A DNA stretch of 64,000 nt from Oxalobacteraceae bacterium CAVE-383 (GCA_004134995.1 REGP01000001.1:372001-436000); one strand, 5' to 3'. Shown: positions 15,728 to 24,454, numbered from the stretch's first letter. Notes: generated by a model not told the origin, from the sequence alone. Program-made: numbers and translations.

Positions 15728-17332
15728 TTATACCGGCTTCGTTTCAGTCCCGGCAATCTCTTCCGGCGCCTCTGTTTCATCGACTTTATACGCGCAGACC
15801 ATATTGCGGCCGGCGCCCTTGGCCATGTACAGGGCCTCGTCGGCGGCCTGCAAAAATGACGGCGGCCCTTTGCCGAAGCTGGACGGCACCATGGCGCAGA
15901 CGCCGATGCTGATGGTGACGAAACCGGTGGGATTGCCGCTGTGAGGAAGATTCAGGTCGCGGATGGCCTTTCTGATGGTTTCGGCGACGATCATGGCGCC
16001 CTTGATGTCGGTTTCAGTCAGGATCACGGCAAATTCTTCGCCGCCGTAGCGCGCCGAAAAATCGCCGGGACGCTTGGTCTGCATCGCATCGGCCACTTTG
16101 GCCAGGCAGACGTCGCCCTGGGGATGCCCATAAACATCGTTGTAGCGCTTGAAATAATCGACGTCGATCATCAGCAGCGCGATCGAACGCTGCTCGCGCA
16201 CGGCGCGGTCGTATTCGGAATTCAGCGTCAGATCGAACTGGCGGCGATTGGCCAGGCCGGTCAGCGCATCCTGCAAAGCCAGCCGCTGCAATGTCTTGTT
16301 GACGGCCAGCACCTTCTGCTGCGCGGTCGACAGCGCCTGCTCGGTCAGGTCGTGCAAGTGAATCTGCTTGATCAGGCGCAGTCCGAGCAGGCCGATAATG
16401 CCGGCCAGGAGAAAGACGCCGATGCCTTGCCGCAACACGCGTTCGCGCCAGGCCGACAGAACTTCATCCTTGGACAGCGAGGTGACGATGACCAGCGGAT
16501 AGCGCTGCAGGCTGCGGTATGACACCACCCGTTCCGTGCCGTTGACGGCGGAGCGCACGATTTGCGTGTCGTTGGGCCGGTGCGGAATGGATCGGCCGAA
16601 CACCGTGCCGCCGATAATGCTGTGGCCGATCATCGATTCGACGAAAGGCCGCCGCACCAGCACGGTGGCGTCGTTCAGCGCCAGCACGATGGTGCCGGTC
16701 TGGCCTATATCGAAACGCGAATAGTAATGCGTGAAATAGGTCATCTTGATGGTGGCCAGCACCACGCCGGCAAACGAGCCGTCCGGATGATTGATGCGGC
16801 GCGAAACCGGAATCACCCAGTCGCCCGAGATTTTGCTGTGAATCGGCGCGCCGATGTAGGGCGTGCGGTCGGGGCTGTCGCGGTGGTGGATGAAATAGGC
16901 GCGGTCCGAGTTGTTCATGGTTTCGCCTGGCGCATTGTCGATCGAATTGATCAGCCAGCGCCCGTTTTCGTCGTACACGAAAATGCCCTGCAGTTCCGGC
17001 ATCTCCGCCACCTGTTCCACCAGCAGCGGATAGAGGCTTTGCAGGGTGCTGGGGGAGATGCCATAGACTTCGATCCGCTCCAGCAGGCCGAACAGCGCGG
17101 TATCGGCTTTCTTGACCGTGTCTTCGGCGTGCTGCGCCAAGGCCTGGGTCAGGTTGGCGGTATCCGCCTTGGCCGCCAGCAGGTCGTTCTTGCGATTGGT
17201 CCACGCGAACCAGCTTTCCATCGCGATCAAGGCGACGCAAACGAAGACCACGAAAATCGAGGCGTACCACAGGATGGCGGAACGCTTCGGCGGGTTTTCC
17301 TTGGCTATGGCGGTTTGCGGCGCTTTCGACAT
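15728..17332 (-). CDS. Membrane diguanylate cyclase with Cache-type sensor
   Basis: This 534-residue protein makes the second messenger c-di-GMP from two GTP. Order: membrane segment 1 (about residues 20-42), a large periplasmic Cache-like sensor to about 300, membrane segment 2 (about 303-323), and a GGDEF domain. The active-site motif GGEEF is intact, and an inhibitory RxxD I-site (RPGD) sits five residues before it, so product feedback is expected. It starts 37 bases after the 848-residue GGDEF-EAL gene ends, as the fourth gene of a minus-strand signalling operon. The ligand is unknown. Confidence 0.93.
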   Translation of the reverse strand: MSKAPQTAIAKENPPKRSAILWYASIFVVFVCVALIAMESWFAWTNRKNDLLAAKADTANLTQALAQHAEDTVKKADTALFGLLERIEVYGISPSTLQSLYPLLVEQVAEMPELQGIFVYDENGRWLINSIDNAPGETMNNSDRAYFIHHRDSPDRTPYIGAPIHSKISGDWVIPVSRRINHPDGSFAGVVLATIKMTYFTHYYSRFDIGQTGTIVLALNDATVLVRRPFVESMIGHSIIGGTVFGRSIPHRPNDTQIVRSAVNGTERVVSYRSLQRYPLVIVTSLSKDEVLSAWRERVLRQGIGVFLLAGIIGLLGLRLIKQIHLHDLTEQALSTAQQKVLAVNKTLQRLALQDALTGLANRRQFDLTLNSEYDRAVREQRSIALLMIDVDYFKRYNDVYGHPQGDVCLAKVADAMQTKRPGDFSARYGGEEFAVILTETDIKGAMIVAETIRKAIRDLNLPHSGNPTGFVTISIGVCAMVPSSFGKGPPSFLQAADEALYMAKGAGRNMVCAYKVDETEAPEEIAGTETKPV

Positions 17333-17369
17333 GGCGGTATCCGGGTCAAGGGGGGGCGGCAGCCGCCGT

Positions 17370-19916
17370 TCAGGGCGGACATTTCATTTCGCCGACCCAG
17401 GATGCAATCCGGTCGGCGGGCATGGGGCGGCCGTAGAAATAACCCTGGCCGTCGTTGCAACGCATATCGCTGAGTATCCTGGCCTGGGCCGCATGCTCGA
17501 TCCCTTCCGCGGTGACCGTCAGGCGCAGGCTATGGGCCATCGAAACGATGGCCAGCGCGATGGCGCGGCTGTCGTGATCGTCGGAAAGATTGGCGACGAA
17601 CGACTTGTCGATTTTCAATTTGTCGATCGGCAGCCGTTTCAGATACGACAGGCTGGAATAACCGGTGCCGAAATCGTCGATCGACAGCCTGACGCCGATC
17701 TCCTTGAGTATGAACAATTGCGTGAGCACCGTTTCGATATTTTCGAAGAGCAGGCTTTCAGTCAATTCCAGTTCGAGATACTTGGCCTCCAGGCCGGATT
17801 CGTGCAATGCGTGCCGCACGGTCTGGACGATATTCGCCTGGCGCATCTGGACCGCCGACAGGTTGACGGCAATCACCACAGGATCATGGCCTTCCAGTTG
17901 CCATTGCCGGGCCTGGCGGCAAGCTTCATTGAGCACCCATTCGCCGATCGGGATGATCATGCCGTTCATTTCGGCGATCGGAATGAATTCGATCGGCGGC
18001 ACCAGGCCGCGTTCCGGATGATGCCAGCGCAGCAGGGCTTCGTAGCCGACCAGGGCGCCGCTGGCGAGTTCGAACTGCGGCTGATAATGCAGCGCCAGTT
18101 CGCGGTTGGCCAGCGCCGAGCGCAGCGCCAGCTCCAGGCCCAGGCGGTAGCGCGCATGGTCGTTCATCTCGCTGGTGAAGAACTGGAAATTGTTGCGGCC
18201 GGCCGCCTTGGCGCGGAACAGCGCGATATCGGCATTGCGCAGCAGCGATTCGAAATCGTTCGCATCGGCCGGAAACAGGCTGATGCCGATGGAGATGCCG
18301 ATGACCAGCGAATGAATGCCGACCTCGAACGGTTCACGCAATACTTCGATCACCTTGGCCGCGACCTGCGCCGCGCCCTTGCTGTCGGTTTCCGGCAGCA
18401 GCAGGGTAAATTCGTCGCCGCCATAGCGGGAAACGGTGTCGACTTCGCGCAGCAGCAGTTTCAGCCGCGAGGCGACCGCCTGCAGCACGGCGTCGCCGGT
18501 GGAGTGGCCGAGCGAGTCGTTGATGGTCTTGAACTGGTCCAGATCCATGAACAGGATCGCCAGCCCCTGCTGGTCGCGATGCGCGGCGGCAATGGCGCGG
18601 GTGGCGCGATCGCTCAGCAGCGTGCGGTTGGGCAGGCCGGTCAGGGCGTCGAAATACGCCATGTACTGGATGCGGTCTTCGGCCGCGCGGTACGAAGACA
18701 TGTCGGTGATGATGCCCACGTAATGCGACACCGTGCCGCTGTCGCTGGCGACCGCGCTGATCGACAGCCGCGCCGGATAGGTGGAGCCGTTCTTGCGCCG
18801 GTTGACCAGCTCGCCGGACCACTTGCCGGTTTGCTCCAGCGTCCGCCACATGGTTTCAAAGAAAGGCGCCGGATGGCGATCCGACTTCAGGACGGCCGGC
18901 GTCAGGCCGACGACTTCGTGTTCGGGGTAGCCGGTGCTGTTGGAAAAGGCTTCGTTGACACTGACGATATGGGCGGCGGCGTCGGTGATCAGGATGGCTT
19001 CCTGGCTGGCGGCAAAAAACTGGGCCGCCAGCCGCATCTGCTCCTGGCTCTTTTTCAGTTCGCTGATTTCGAATACGACGCCGCACATCCGCGTGGGCGT
19101 GCCATCGCGGCCGTAGTAGGCGCGGCCGCGCGAAGACATCCAGTGCACGCTGCCGTCCGGCCAGATGATGCGGAATTCGACCAGCACCGGCGTGCGGTCG
19201 CGCAGGCCGGCCTGCACATCCGCTTCGAACGCTTCGATATCCCGGGGATGCAGGCATGCCAGGAATGATGCATAAGTGCCGTCGAATTGCTCCAGAGGCA
19301 TGCCGAACAGGTCGGCGTGGCGCCGGCTCCAGGTAAGGCGGCCGGCGGCCATGTCCCAGTCCCAGATGCCGGCGGCCTGCGCTTCCAGCGCCAGCGTCAG
19401 GCGTTCTTCGTTTTCCTGCGCCCGCTGGGTAGCGGCTTCAAGCTGGTCGACTTTTTGCTCCAGTTTCTGGATCAGCACCGAGTTGTACTGTTTCAGCACC
19501 ACGGTTTCGTCCGACGCCGGGGTGCGCGGCGCGACGGCCACGCCGTTGCGGCGATGCAGCAGGCTGTCGATGGCAACCAGCAGATCCGCCGGTTCGGCCG
19601 GCTTGATGACGAAGGCGTCGGCGCCGAGGCTGGTGGCGTACAGTTCGTCGTTCGAATCGGTATAGGTCGACGTGTAGAACATCAGCGGGACATGCTTCAG
19701 GCGTTCGTGGCGCTTCCATTGGCGGCACAAGCTGAAGCCGTCCATGACGGGCATCAGGATGTCGGTGATCACGATGTCGGGGACGTGCGCTTCCGCCACC
19801 GCCAGCGCTTCGACGCCGTCGCGGGCGCAATCGACCAGGTAGTCATTGCCTTCCAGCAGGACGCGCAGCAAGTACCGGTTCTGATCTACGTCATCGACTA
19901 CCAGCACACGTGTCAT
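17370..19916 (-). CDS. Receiver-PAS-PAS-GGDEF-EAL protein
   Basis: This 848-residue cytoplasmic protein starts with a receiver domain (Asp in IVITDILMPVMDG), a coiled coil near residue 150, two PAS domains, a GGDEF domain with an intact GGDEF motif, and an EAL domain. The EAL motif (GYEALLRW) and the catalytic-lobe motifs LTES, DDFGTGYSS and KIDKSFV are present, so c-di-GMP phosphodiesterase activity is likely and cyclase activity possible. The start at 19916 (MTRVLVVDD, GGGGAAA upstream) lies inside the end of the preceding receiver gene. It is the probable output of the upstream kinase. Confidence 0.93.
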   Translation of the reverse strand: MTRVLVVDDVDQNRYLLRVLLEGNDYLVDCARDGVEALAVAEAHVPDIVITDILMPVMDGFSLCRQWKRHERLKHVPLMFYTSTYTDSNDELYATSLGADAFVIKPAEPADLLVAIDSLLHRRNGVAVAPRTPASDETVVLKQYNSVLIQKLEQKVDQLEAATQRAQENEERLTLALEAQAAGIWDWDMAAGRLTWSRRHADLFGMPLEQFDGTYASFLACLHPRDIEAFEADVQAGLRDRTPVLVEFRIIWPDGSVHWMSSRGRAYYGRDGTPTRMCGVVFEISELKKSQEQMRLAAQFFAASQEAILITDAAAHIVSVNEAFSNSTGYPEHEVVGLTPAVLKSDRHPAPFFETMWRTLEQTGKWSGELVNRRKNGSTYPARLSISAVASDSGTVSHYVGIITDMSSYRAAEDRIQYMAYFDALTGLPNRTLLSDRATRAIAAAHRDQQGLAILFMDLDQFKTINDSLGHSTGDAVLQAVASRLKLLLREVDTVSRYGGDEFTLLLPETDSKGAAQVAAKVIEVLREPFEVGIHSLVIGISIGISLFPADANDFESLLRNADIALFRAKAAGRNNFQFFTSEMNDHARYRLGLELALRSALANRELALHYQPQFELASGALVGYEALLRWHHPERGLVPPIEFIPIAEMNGMIIPIGEWVLNEACRQARQWQLEGHDPVVIAVNLSAVQMRQANIVQTVRHALHESGLEAKYLELELTESLLFENIETVLTQLFILKEIGVRLSIDDFGTGYSSLSYLKRLPIDKLKIDKSFVANLSDDHDSRAIALAIVSMAHSLRLTVTAEGIEHAAQARILSDMRCNDGQGYFYGRPMPADRIASWVGEMKCPP

Positions 19917-20301
19917 TTCGTATTTCCCCGCTTTTATTGATGTAGTGATTGGTAATGTCCACGACGAAGGTTTCCGGATCGATCGGCTTTTCCAGATAAC
20001 CGTCGCAGCCGGCATCCAGAATGCTTTCGCGGTCGCCGACCATGGCATAGGAGGTCACGGCGACGATCGGCACGTTGCGGGTCGAAGCCGTGGCGCGCAG
20101 AGTGCGGGCGACTTCGTAGCCGTCCATGCCCGGCAATTGGATATCGAGCAGGATCAGATCGAATTTGCGCGCCAGCGCCATGGCGATGCCGCTCGGGCCG
20201 TCGCAGGCGGATTCGACGCTGTGGCCGGACTTGTTGAGCAGAAACGTCGTCAGATAGCGGTTCTGTTCATTGTCTTCGATCAGCAGGATACTCAGATTCA
20301 T
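19891..20301 (-). CDS. Single-domain response regulator
   Basis: This 136-residue protein is a bare receiver domain with the acidic pair in LLIEDNEQ, the phospho-acceptor Asp in LILLDIQLPGMDG and Lys in YLEKPID; there is no output domain. Its start overlaps the kinase stop (ATGA) and its end overlaps the next gene by 26 bases, so it is translationally coupled on both sides. It may act as a phosphate shuttle or sink between the kinase and the GGDEF-EAL protein. Confidence 0.92.
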   Translation of the reverse strand: MNLSILLIEDNEQNRYLTTFLLNKSGHSVESACDGPSGIAMALARKFDLILLDIQLPGMDGYEVARTLRATASTRNVPIVAVTSYAMVGDRESILDAGCDGYLEKPIDPETFVVDITNHYINKSGEIRNDTCAGSR

Positions 20302-21734
20302 AGCGGTTCAATTCCATGGCGGGGGACGATGACGGTGAAGGTGCTGCCTTCGGCTTTCTTGCTGGCGACGGTAATCTGGCCGCCCATCAGGTGCAGCAGG
20401 CGATCGCTGATCGCGAGACCGAGGCCGGTGCCTTCATGCTGGCGCGCGAGGCCGTCCTCGATCTGGCGGAACGGCTGGAAGAGATCGGGCAGGTCGGCCT
20501 CGTCGATGCCGATGCCGGTATCGACCACCCGGATGCGCACGGCCGGCTGCGGCGCATCGGTGCCCGGCGCCAGATAGGCGTCAAGCGTTTCGGCGTGCAG
20601 GGTGACACCGCCCTGTTCGGTGAATTTGATGGCATTGGTCAGCAGATTGATCAGCACTTGCTCGACGCGGCGGCGGTCGGTAATGATCTGGCCGAGGTCG
20701 TTGTCGATAAGCATCTTGAGCGCCAGCTGCTTCTTGTTGGCCAGCGGCGTCACCAGCGCCACCGAGCGGTCGATCGCCTCGCGGATATTGAAAGTCTGGT
20801 GCTGGATGCGCAACTGTCCGGCTTCCACCTTGGAAATGTCGAGCACGTCGTTGACCAGCGCCAGCAGATGGCGCGAACTGTCGCGTACCATGCCGAGCTG
20901 TTTCTTCTGCTCGGCGTTCAGCGGCCCGGCCAGCTCCTGCAGCAGCACGCCGGAAAAACCGATGATGGAATTGAGCGGGGTGCGCAGCTCGTGCGACATG
21001 GTGGCCAGAAATGCCGATTTGCTGTTGTCGGCGTGCTGCGCGCGTTCGGTTGCCAGCGCCAGTTTCGCATTGGCGATTTTCAGGGCATTTTCCGCCTCGG
21101 TGCGGCGTTCGATATCGAAGCGCAATACCAGGAACGATGCGATCGTGATCAGTGCGGCGAAGAGCGTGCCCAGCGTGATGGCCAGGCGCGATTGCGCGAT
21201 GGCGTTTTCGGTATCGGCGGTGCGCAGCACCAGCATCTTCTGTTCGCTGTATTCGATGGCATCGATCTGGTCATGGATGGCATCCTGCATCTGCTTGCCT
21301 TTGCCGTTGATGAAGCGCTCCTGGATATACGGCAGCCCCATGGTGCCGCGCAGCTGGATCAGCGAAGCGAGAACGGCAAGGCGCTGATCGATCATCGGCT
21401 TGATGTTAAACAGGCGTTTCTGTTGTTCCTGGCTATCGGCGGTCAGGGCCAGCAGCGAGCGATATTGGTATTCGACGTCTTCGGTGATGCTCTGGTAAGG
21501 CTTCAGAATTTGCGGATTACCGCTGATCAGGTAGCCGCGCATGGTCGATTCGGCCGAGGTCATCGCGCTCAGCAATCCTTCCGCATGTGTGAGTATCTGA
21601 TGCGTGTGCGTGACCAGCGCGCTGTTTTGAATCTGTTTGGAATTCGCCTGCCAGGCGGTGACGCCGACGATGATCAGGATCAGTAATCCGGTCAGGAAAC
21701 TGAGTCCCATTTTGGCCTGTAAAGATAACTTCAA
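20298..21734 (-). CDS. CHASE3 sensor histidine kinase
   Basis: This 478-residue inner-membrane kinase has membrane segment 1 (residues 8-29), a CHASE3-like helical sensor (SAMTSAESTMRGYLISGN is typical), membrane segment 2 (about 186-206), a coiled coil, HisKA with H-box FLATMSHELRTPLN, and HATPase_c with the DTGIGI and GTGLGL motifs. There is no receiver domain in this protein; two receivers follow in the next genes. It is the first gene of the four-gene minus-strand operon that ends at 15728. Confidence 0.94.
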   Translation of the reverse strand: MKLSLQAKMGLSFLTGLLILIIVGVTAWQANSKQIQNSALVTHTHQILTHAEGLLSAMTSAESTMRGYLISGNPQILKPYQSITEDVEYQYRSLLALTADSQEQQKRLFNIKPMIDQRLAVLASLIQLRGTMGLPYIQERFINGKGKQMQDAIHDQIDAIEYSEQKMLVLRTADTENAIAQSRLAITLGTLFAALITIASFLVLRFDIERRTEAENALKIANAKLALATERAQHADNSKSAFLATMSHELRTPLNSIIGFSGVLLQELAGPLNAEQKKQLGMVRDSSRHLLALVNDVLDISKVEAGQLRIQHQTFNIREAIDRSVALVTPLANKKQLALKMLIDNDLGQIITDRRRVEQVLINLLTNAIKFTEQGGVTLHAETLDAYLAPGTDAPQPAVRIRVVDTGIGIDEADLPDLFQPFRQIEDGLARQHEGTGLGLAISDRLLHLMGGQITVASKKAEGSTFTVIVPRHGIEPL

Positions 21735-22095
21735 GTCGTCCCCCTGCTGATGCCAGGCAAATATTGTTATGTCGTTTAAAGGCTATCACGCTTTACATAA
21801 AAAATGTCGGCGAAGTACGCATGGTTTCGTCAACAATGTTGATAAAAAATACACATGTACGTTGCTGTTGCGACAGGCTGAAAAATCGGCTGTGTTTTTT
21901 GGATAAATCCCACCGCGAGGGCAACTTGCATATTAGAATTTGATGTTGCGAATTGTTTGTCTCCCGATGGCGGAAAGATCAAAGCTCACGGAATCGTATT
22001 GAATTCGGATTGAATATAAGTTGAAAAAAACGAAAAAATAATTCCCTTTGGGAAATATAATTGCGCCACTCATAAAATGTATTCGGGGAAACGGG
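21735..22095. other. AT-rich divergent intergenic region, 361 bases
   Basis: This region lies between the CHASE3 kinase and the EexN-like lipoprotein, which are divergent. It is clearly more AT-rich than its surroundings. TATAAT at 22056-22061, 34 bases before the lipoprotein gene, is the only good -10 match, with no clear -35. A short hairpin (TTCCC..GGGAA) precedes it. No gene seen. Confidence 0.5.
22056..22061 (+). promoter_or_regulatory. Candidate -10 box of the EexN-like gene
   Basis: TATAAT, 34 bases before the start codon. No good -35 is seen. Confidence 0.35.
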
Positions 22096-22341
22096 ATGAA
22101 ACAAACAGTCGGATTTTTGGTGCTTGCAGCTTGTTTGGTTTTAATTGGGGGATGCGATTCTTCGGACAAGCCACAGAATTACCAGTTTTTCAAAGATAAT
22201 CCGGATCAGGCCAAGGCGGTCATCGGCGAATGCCGGCTGAATGGCACGCGCGGCATGGACCCCAAGCGTAATGCCGTGTGCGATGCGGCGGTTGCCGCCG
22301 AAAAGAGCGCCAAATACGACGAGTCGCACAATACCAATTAA
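22096..22341 (+). CDS. EexN-like lipoprotein
   Basis: This 81-residue lipoprotein has a signal sequence and a lipobox (LIGGC, Cys at about residue 20). The mature part, YQFFKDNPDQAKAVIGECR followed by NAVCDAAVAAEKSA, matches the pattern of the EexN/TraJ-associated entry-exclusion lipoproteins: Tyr..Pro-Asp/Glu..Ala, a GluCys pair and a second Cys in an NxxCxxA context. EexN proteins normally sit in conjugation operons and block redundant plasmid transfer, but no transfer gene is nearby, so any present role is uncertain. GGGGAA precedes the ATG at 22096. The family call is from memory of its pattern. Confidence 0.6.
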   Translation: MKQTVGFLVLAACLVLIGGCDSSDKPQNYQFFKDNPDQAKAVIGECRLNGTRGMDPKRNAVCDAAVAAEKSAKYDESHNTN

Positions 22342-22397
22342 TGCCGGCTTGTCCCATCCGGCGTTGTTCGGCGCTCAAGAGGTTTCGCTCAAGAGGT

Positions 22398-22823
22398 TTA
22401 TTTCGCGCCGACTTCTTCCATCGTTACGTTGAACTCGCCGCCGCCGATGCGCAGGGTATGTTTTTGCCCTTTTTGCAGCTTCAGCGTCACGATGCGGGGC
22501 TCCAGCCTTTGCGGGTTATTGCCGGGTTTCACTGAGAAGGTGTATTCGCCGTCAGGCAGCCAGGCGCTGACCGCTTCGCCCGGCAGCAACTCTGCCAGTA
22601 CAACGTAATTGACGGAAAATTCCAGCGGATTCACCCCCCAGCCCCATTGCGCATCGCGGATGACCTTGACTTCGTTTGGCCCGGCGGCAGGATTCACCAT
22701 CTCCTTGATGTGAATCCGGGATGCCGGCACTTCGCCGGGCGGATTATTGGCGGTGGTCTGCGGCGTCATGCAGCCGCCAAGCGCTGTCAATATCACGGCC
22801 GATGCGAAAAACGTTTTGATCAT
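22398..22823 (-). CDS. Lipoprotein of unknown function
   Basis: This 141-residue protein has a lipoprotein signal (hydrophobic SAVILTALGGC, lipobox LGGC) and a mature beta-rich domain with PDGEYTFSVKPGNN and LQKGQKHTLRIGGGEF, resembling small beta-sandwich envelope proteins. No family is named with confidence. The start at 22823 has AGGAAA upstream on the minus strand. It is convergent with the EexN-like gene, 57 bases apart, and is expected to be attached to a membrane facing the periplasm. Confidence 0.7.
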   Translation of the reverse strand: MIKTFFASAVILTALGGCMTPQTTANNPPGEVPASRIHIKEMVNPAAGPNEVKVIRDAQWGWGVNPLEFSVNYVVLAELLPGEAVSAWLPDGEYTFSVKPGNNPQRLEPRIVTLKLQKGQKHTLRIGGGEFNVTMEEVGAK

Positions 22824-23172
22824 TATTATTTCCTGTCGATAAAATTCGCTGAAGGCAGGGCGCGGAGGCAACGGCCCGCCGCGGCAATTATGCAGCAAAT
22901 CAGGCGGAAGCCGGGCGGGAGGCTGTGTTTAAATTAAAGCTTGCCTTTTGAATAAAGCTATTGTATATTTCGTCTTTGGTTGCAAAAACTATCTCTCTTG
23001 CAGAGGTTTTTTTAACCGGAGCGGCAGGGCGGCAACATGGGGCCTGCTGAGATAATTGCGATACAAGAGTTGATTCATTACACGTCGGGGCCACTTTCCA
23101 GATAGGACTGGGTTTCGGGAATCTGCTCCTGTATCGCTATTTTTTTGTCCCGCTATTTTGTTGCTGTCTGGG

Positions 23173-23196
23173 CCCGCATCCCGCATGCGGGTTTTT
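23173..23196 (+). terminator. Intrinsic terminator
   Basis: CCCGCAT, a five-base loop, ATGCGGG, then five Ts. It has no coding gene upstream in the same direction, so it may end another small transcript. Confidence 0.6.
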
Positions 23197-23250
23197 GCGT
23201 TTACGGGGTAACAATTTGTAAAACGCACAATACGAATCGGCATCGCCTTC

Positions 23251-23256
23251 TATAGT
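23251..23256 (+). promoter_or_regulatory. -10 box of small-RNA candidate D
   Basis: TATAGT, six bases before the first arm of element D. Confidence 0.5.
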
Positions 23257-23261
23257 TGGTC

Positions 23262-23330
23262 GTGTCCGGTTTTTATCCCCTCTCTAAAAGTCGGACATCA
23301 GCCCGCTACCGCAAGGCCAGCGGGCTTTTC
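23262..23330 (+). ncRNA. Candidate small RNA D
   Basis: First hairpin: arms TGTCCG (23263-23268) and CGGACA (23292-23297), extended by T and A runs, with CCCCTCTC in the loop. Terminator: AGCCCGCT (23300-23307), AGCGGGCT (23319-23326), then Ts. It has the same layout as A, B and C but a different first stem. It lies 87 bases before candidate C in the same direction. Confidence 0.5.
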
Positions 23331-23381
23331 ATTTGCGTCATGATATTCAATTTAATAATAACTGGTATTTGTTTAATAAAG

Positions 23382-23410
23382 TGGCAAGCATAACTCGGTA
23401 TCGATATAGT
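23382..23410 (+). promoter_or_regulatory. Promoter of small-RNA candidate C
   Basis: TATAGT at 23405-23410 with TGGCAA at 23382-23387 as a possible -35; the spacing is 17 bases. Confidence 0.5.
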
Positions 23411-23416
23411 TGCACC

Positions 23417-23485
23417 TGTCTCCTCCAATCTCCTTTTAAAGAAATTGGATTCAGCCCGCACCGCAAGGTCGCGGGCTTTTTTTTG
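23417..23485 (+). ncRNA. Candidate small RNA C
   Basis: It opens GTCTCCTCCAAT (from 23418), identical over 12 bases to candidate A. First hairpin arms are TCCAAT (23424-23429) and ATTGGA (23444-23449), with CTCC at the start of the loop. The terminator is AGCCCGC (23453-23459), GCGGGCT (23471-23477) and eight Ts. The match to A at the 5' end, stem and terminator junction suggests duplication. Confidence 0.55.
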
Positions 23486-23592
23486 CCTAAAAATCCGGGA
23501 GAAAATGCTTGAGGAGATATGGGGGGCGGAGCGGAATGCGGGAAAGTGGCGAAGTGCTTGCGGGAAATATTCACAAAAAAGCAATACTTGCT

Positions 23593-23847
23593 TCAGCGAA
23601 ATGAATTCGGGCCCAATACCACCGGATTGCTCGGTACGCCGGCGGCAATCAGGCGTCGCGCCACGCCGTGTATTTTGGCTTCGAAGGCAAGAAAGGTCTG
23701 CATCGCAGTTTCCTTGGTATCCAGGTGTTCACTCAATTTGGCCAGCCCTTCATTGGACGCCAGGCAAGTATAGGTAGTGAATTCGACTGTTACTGAAAAT
23801 GTGACGCCAGCTTTTGTCTGTCTCGGTTTTGCAGGAGATGTAGGCAC
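23593..23847 (-). CDS. DUF1488-like small protein
   Basis: This 84-residue soluble protein starts at a GTG codon (23847), with AGGA about 9 bases upstream on the minus strand. The pattern VTFSVTVEF..YTCLASNEGLAKL, then FLAFEAKIHGVARRL and a final VVLGPNSF, resembles the DUF1488 family found in Burkholderiales. The function of that family is not known. The assignment is tentative. Confidence 0.55.
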   Translation of the reverse strand: MPTSPAKPRQTKAGVTFSVTVEFTTYTCLASNEGLAKLSEHLDTKETAMQTFLAFEAKIHGVARRLIAAGVPSNPVVLGPNSFR

Positions 23848-24095
23848 GTACGAAATCCTAATAGGTACTACAAATGGAACGTCTTGAATTGCAACGTTGC
23901 AGGTTTTGAGTCCTTAACCATCTTTACAATTTAGCGGACCATCTTGCATGCTACTCGAAATCATTATCGATGCATATAAATTGTGCAGTTGTTATGCAAG
24001 ATTGAGACGACGAAAAAGGCATCCGTGGTGCTGTTCGATGCCAAACCGGGCGACGCGCTATCATATGCGCCGTTTAACGCTAAAAAGGGATTGCG

Positions 24096-24344
24096 ATGGC
24101 GCGTATCGAGGATGTCGTCGGCCGGCAGAAGGAAGGGGCGCAATTCGTTCTGTCCGGCGCCATGATGGGTTTGCCGCCCGATGAATTCGATATCGTCGCC
24201 AGACTTTGGCTGAACGGCGGCGGCAATGGCTTCCGCGTGGTCGGCGTGCCGCACCGTCGCTGTATCGACGGCAACTTCTTTATCGACCGGGTCACGGTCA
24301 TCAAGGATTCGACGCTGCTGAAGGATGAAAAAGACGCGAAATAG
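24096..24344 (+). CDS. Small hypothetical protein
   Basis: This 82-residue soluble protein is not recognised. Its start at 24096 has AAGGG about 8 bases upstream. It holds a Gly-rich turn (LNGGGNGFRVVGVPHRR) and a Lys-rich tail. The gene stands alone between a minus-strand gene and the BON-domain gene. The coding call is moderate, based on start signals and length. Confidence 0.5.
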   Translation: MARIEDVVGRQKEGAQFVLSGAMMGLPPDEFDIVARLWLNGGGNGFRVVGVPHRRCIDGNFFIDRVTVIKDSTLLKDEKDAK

Positions 24345-24454
24345 CAATAACCGCCGGAACGTATGTCCTACAAGAGCTTCCGAGCTTGTCCTATATGTTG
24401 TCTGACATGCCGAAGTTATTCTGAAGGCCTGATTTCCAACAAAAAGGAATAGAC

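Larger units (their letters stand above)
22824..23592. other. Long intergenic region, 769 bases, holding RNA-like elements
   Basis: No protein gene is supported here. From left to right: an upstream region for the minus-strand lipoprotein, a terminator hairpin at 23173-23196, candidate small RNA D (23262-23330) and candidate small RNA C (23417-23485), each with a TATAGT box. The ORFs crossing it have no ribosome site and run through the terminators. Confidence 0.6.

Noticed and set aside
17112..19268. Long plus-strand frame opposite the GGDEF-EAL gene
   Set aside because: Same mirror effect; the minus strand has continuous known domains.
22900..23094. 64-codon minus-strand ORF
   Set aside because: No ribosome site, low-complexity composition, and no similarity to a known family.
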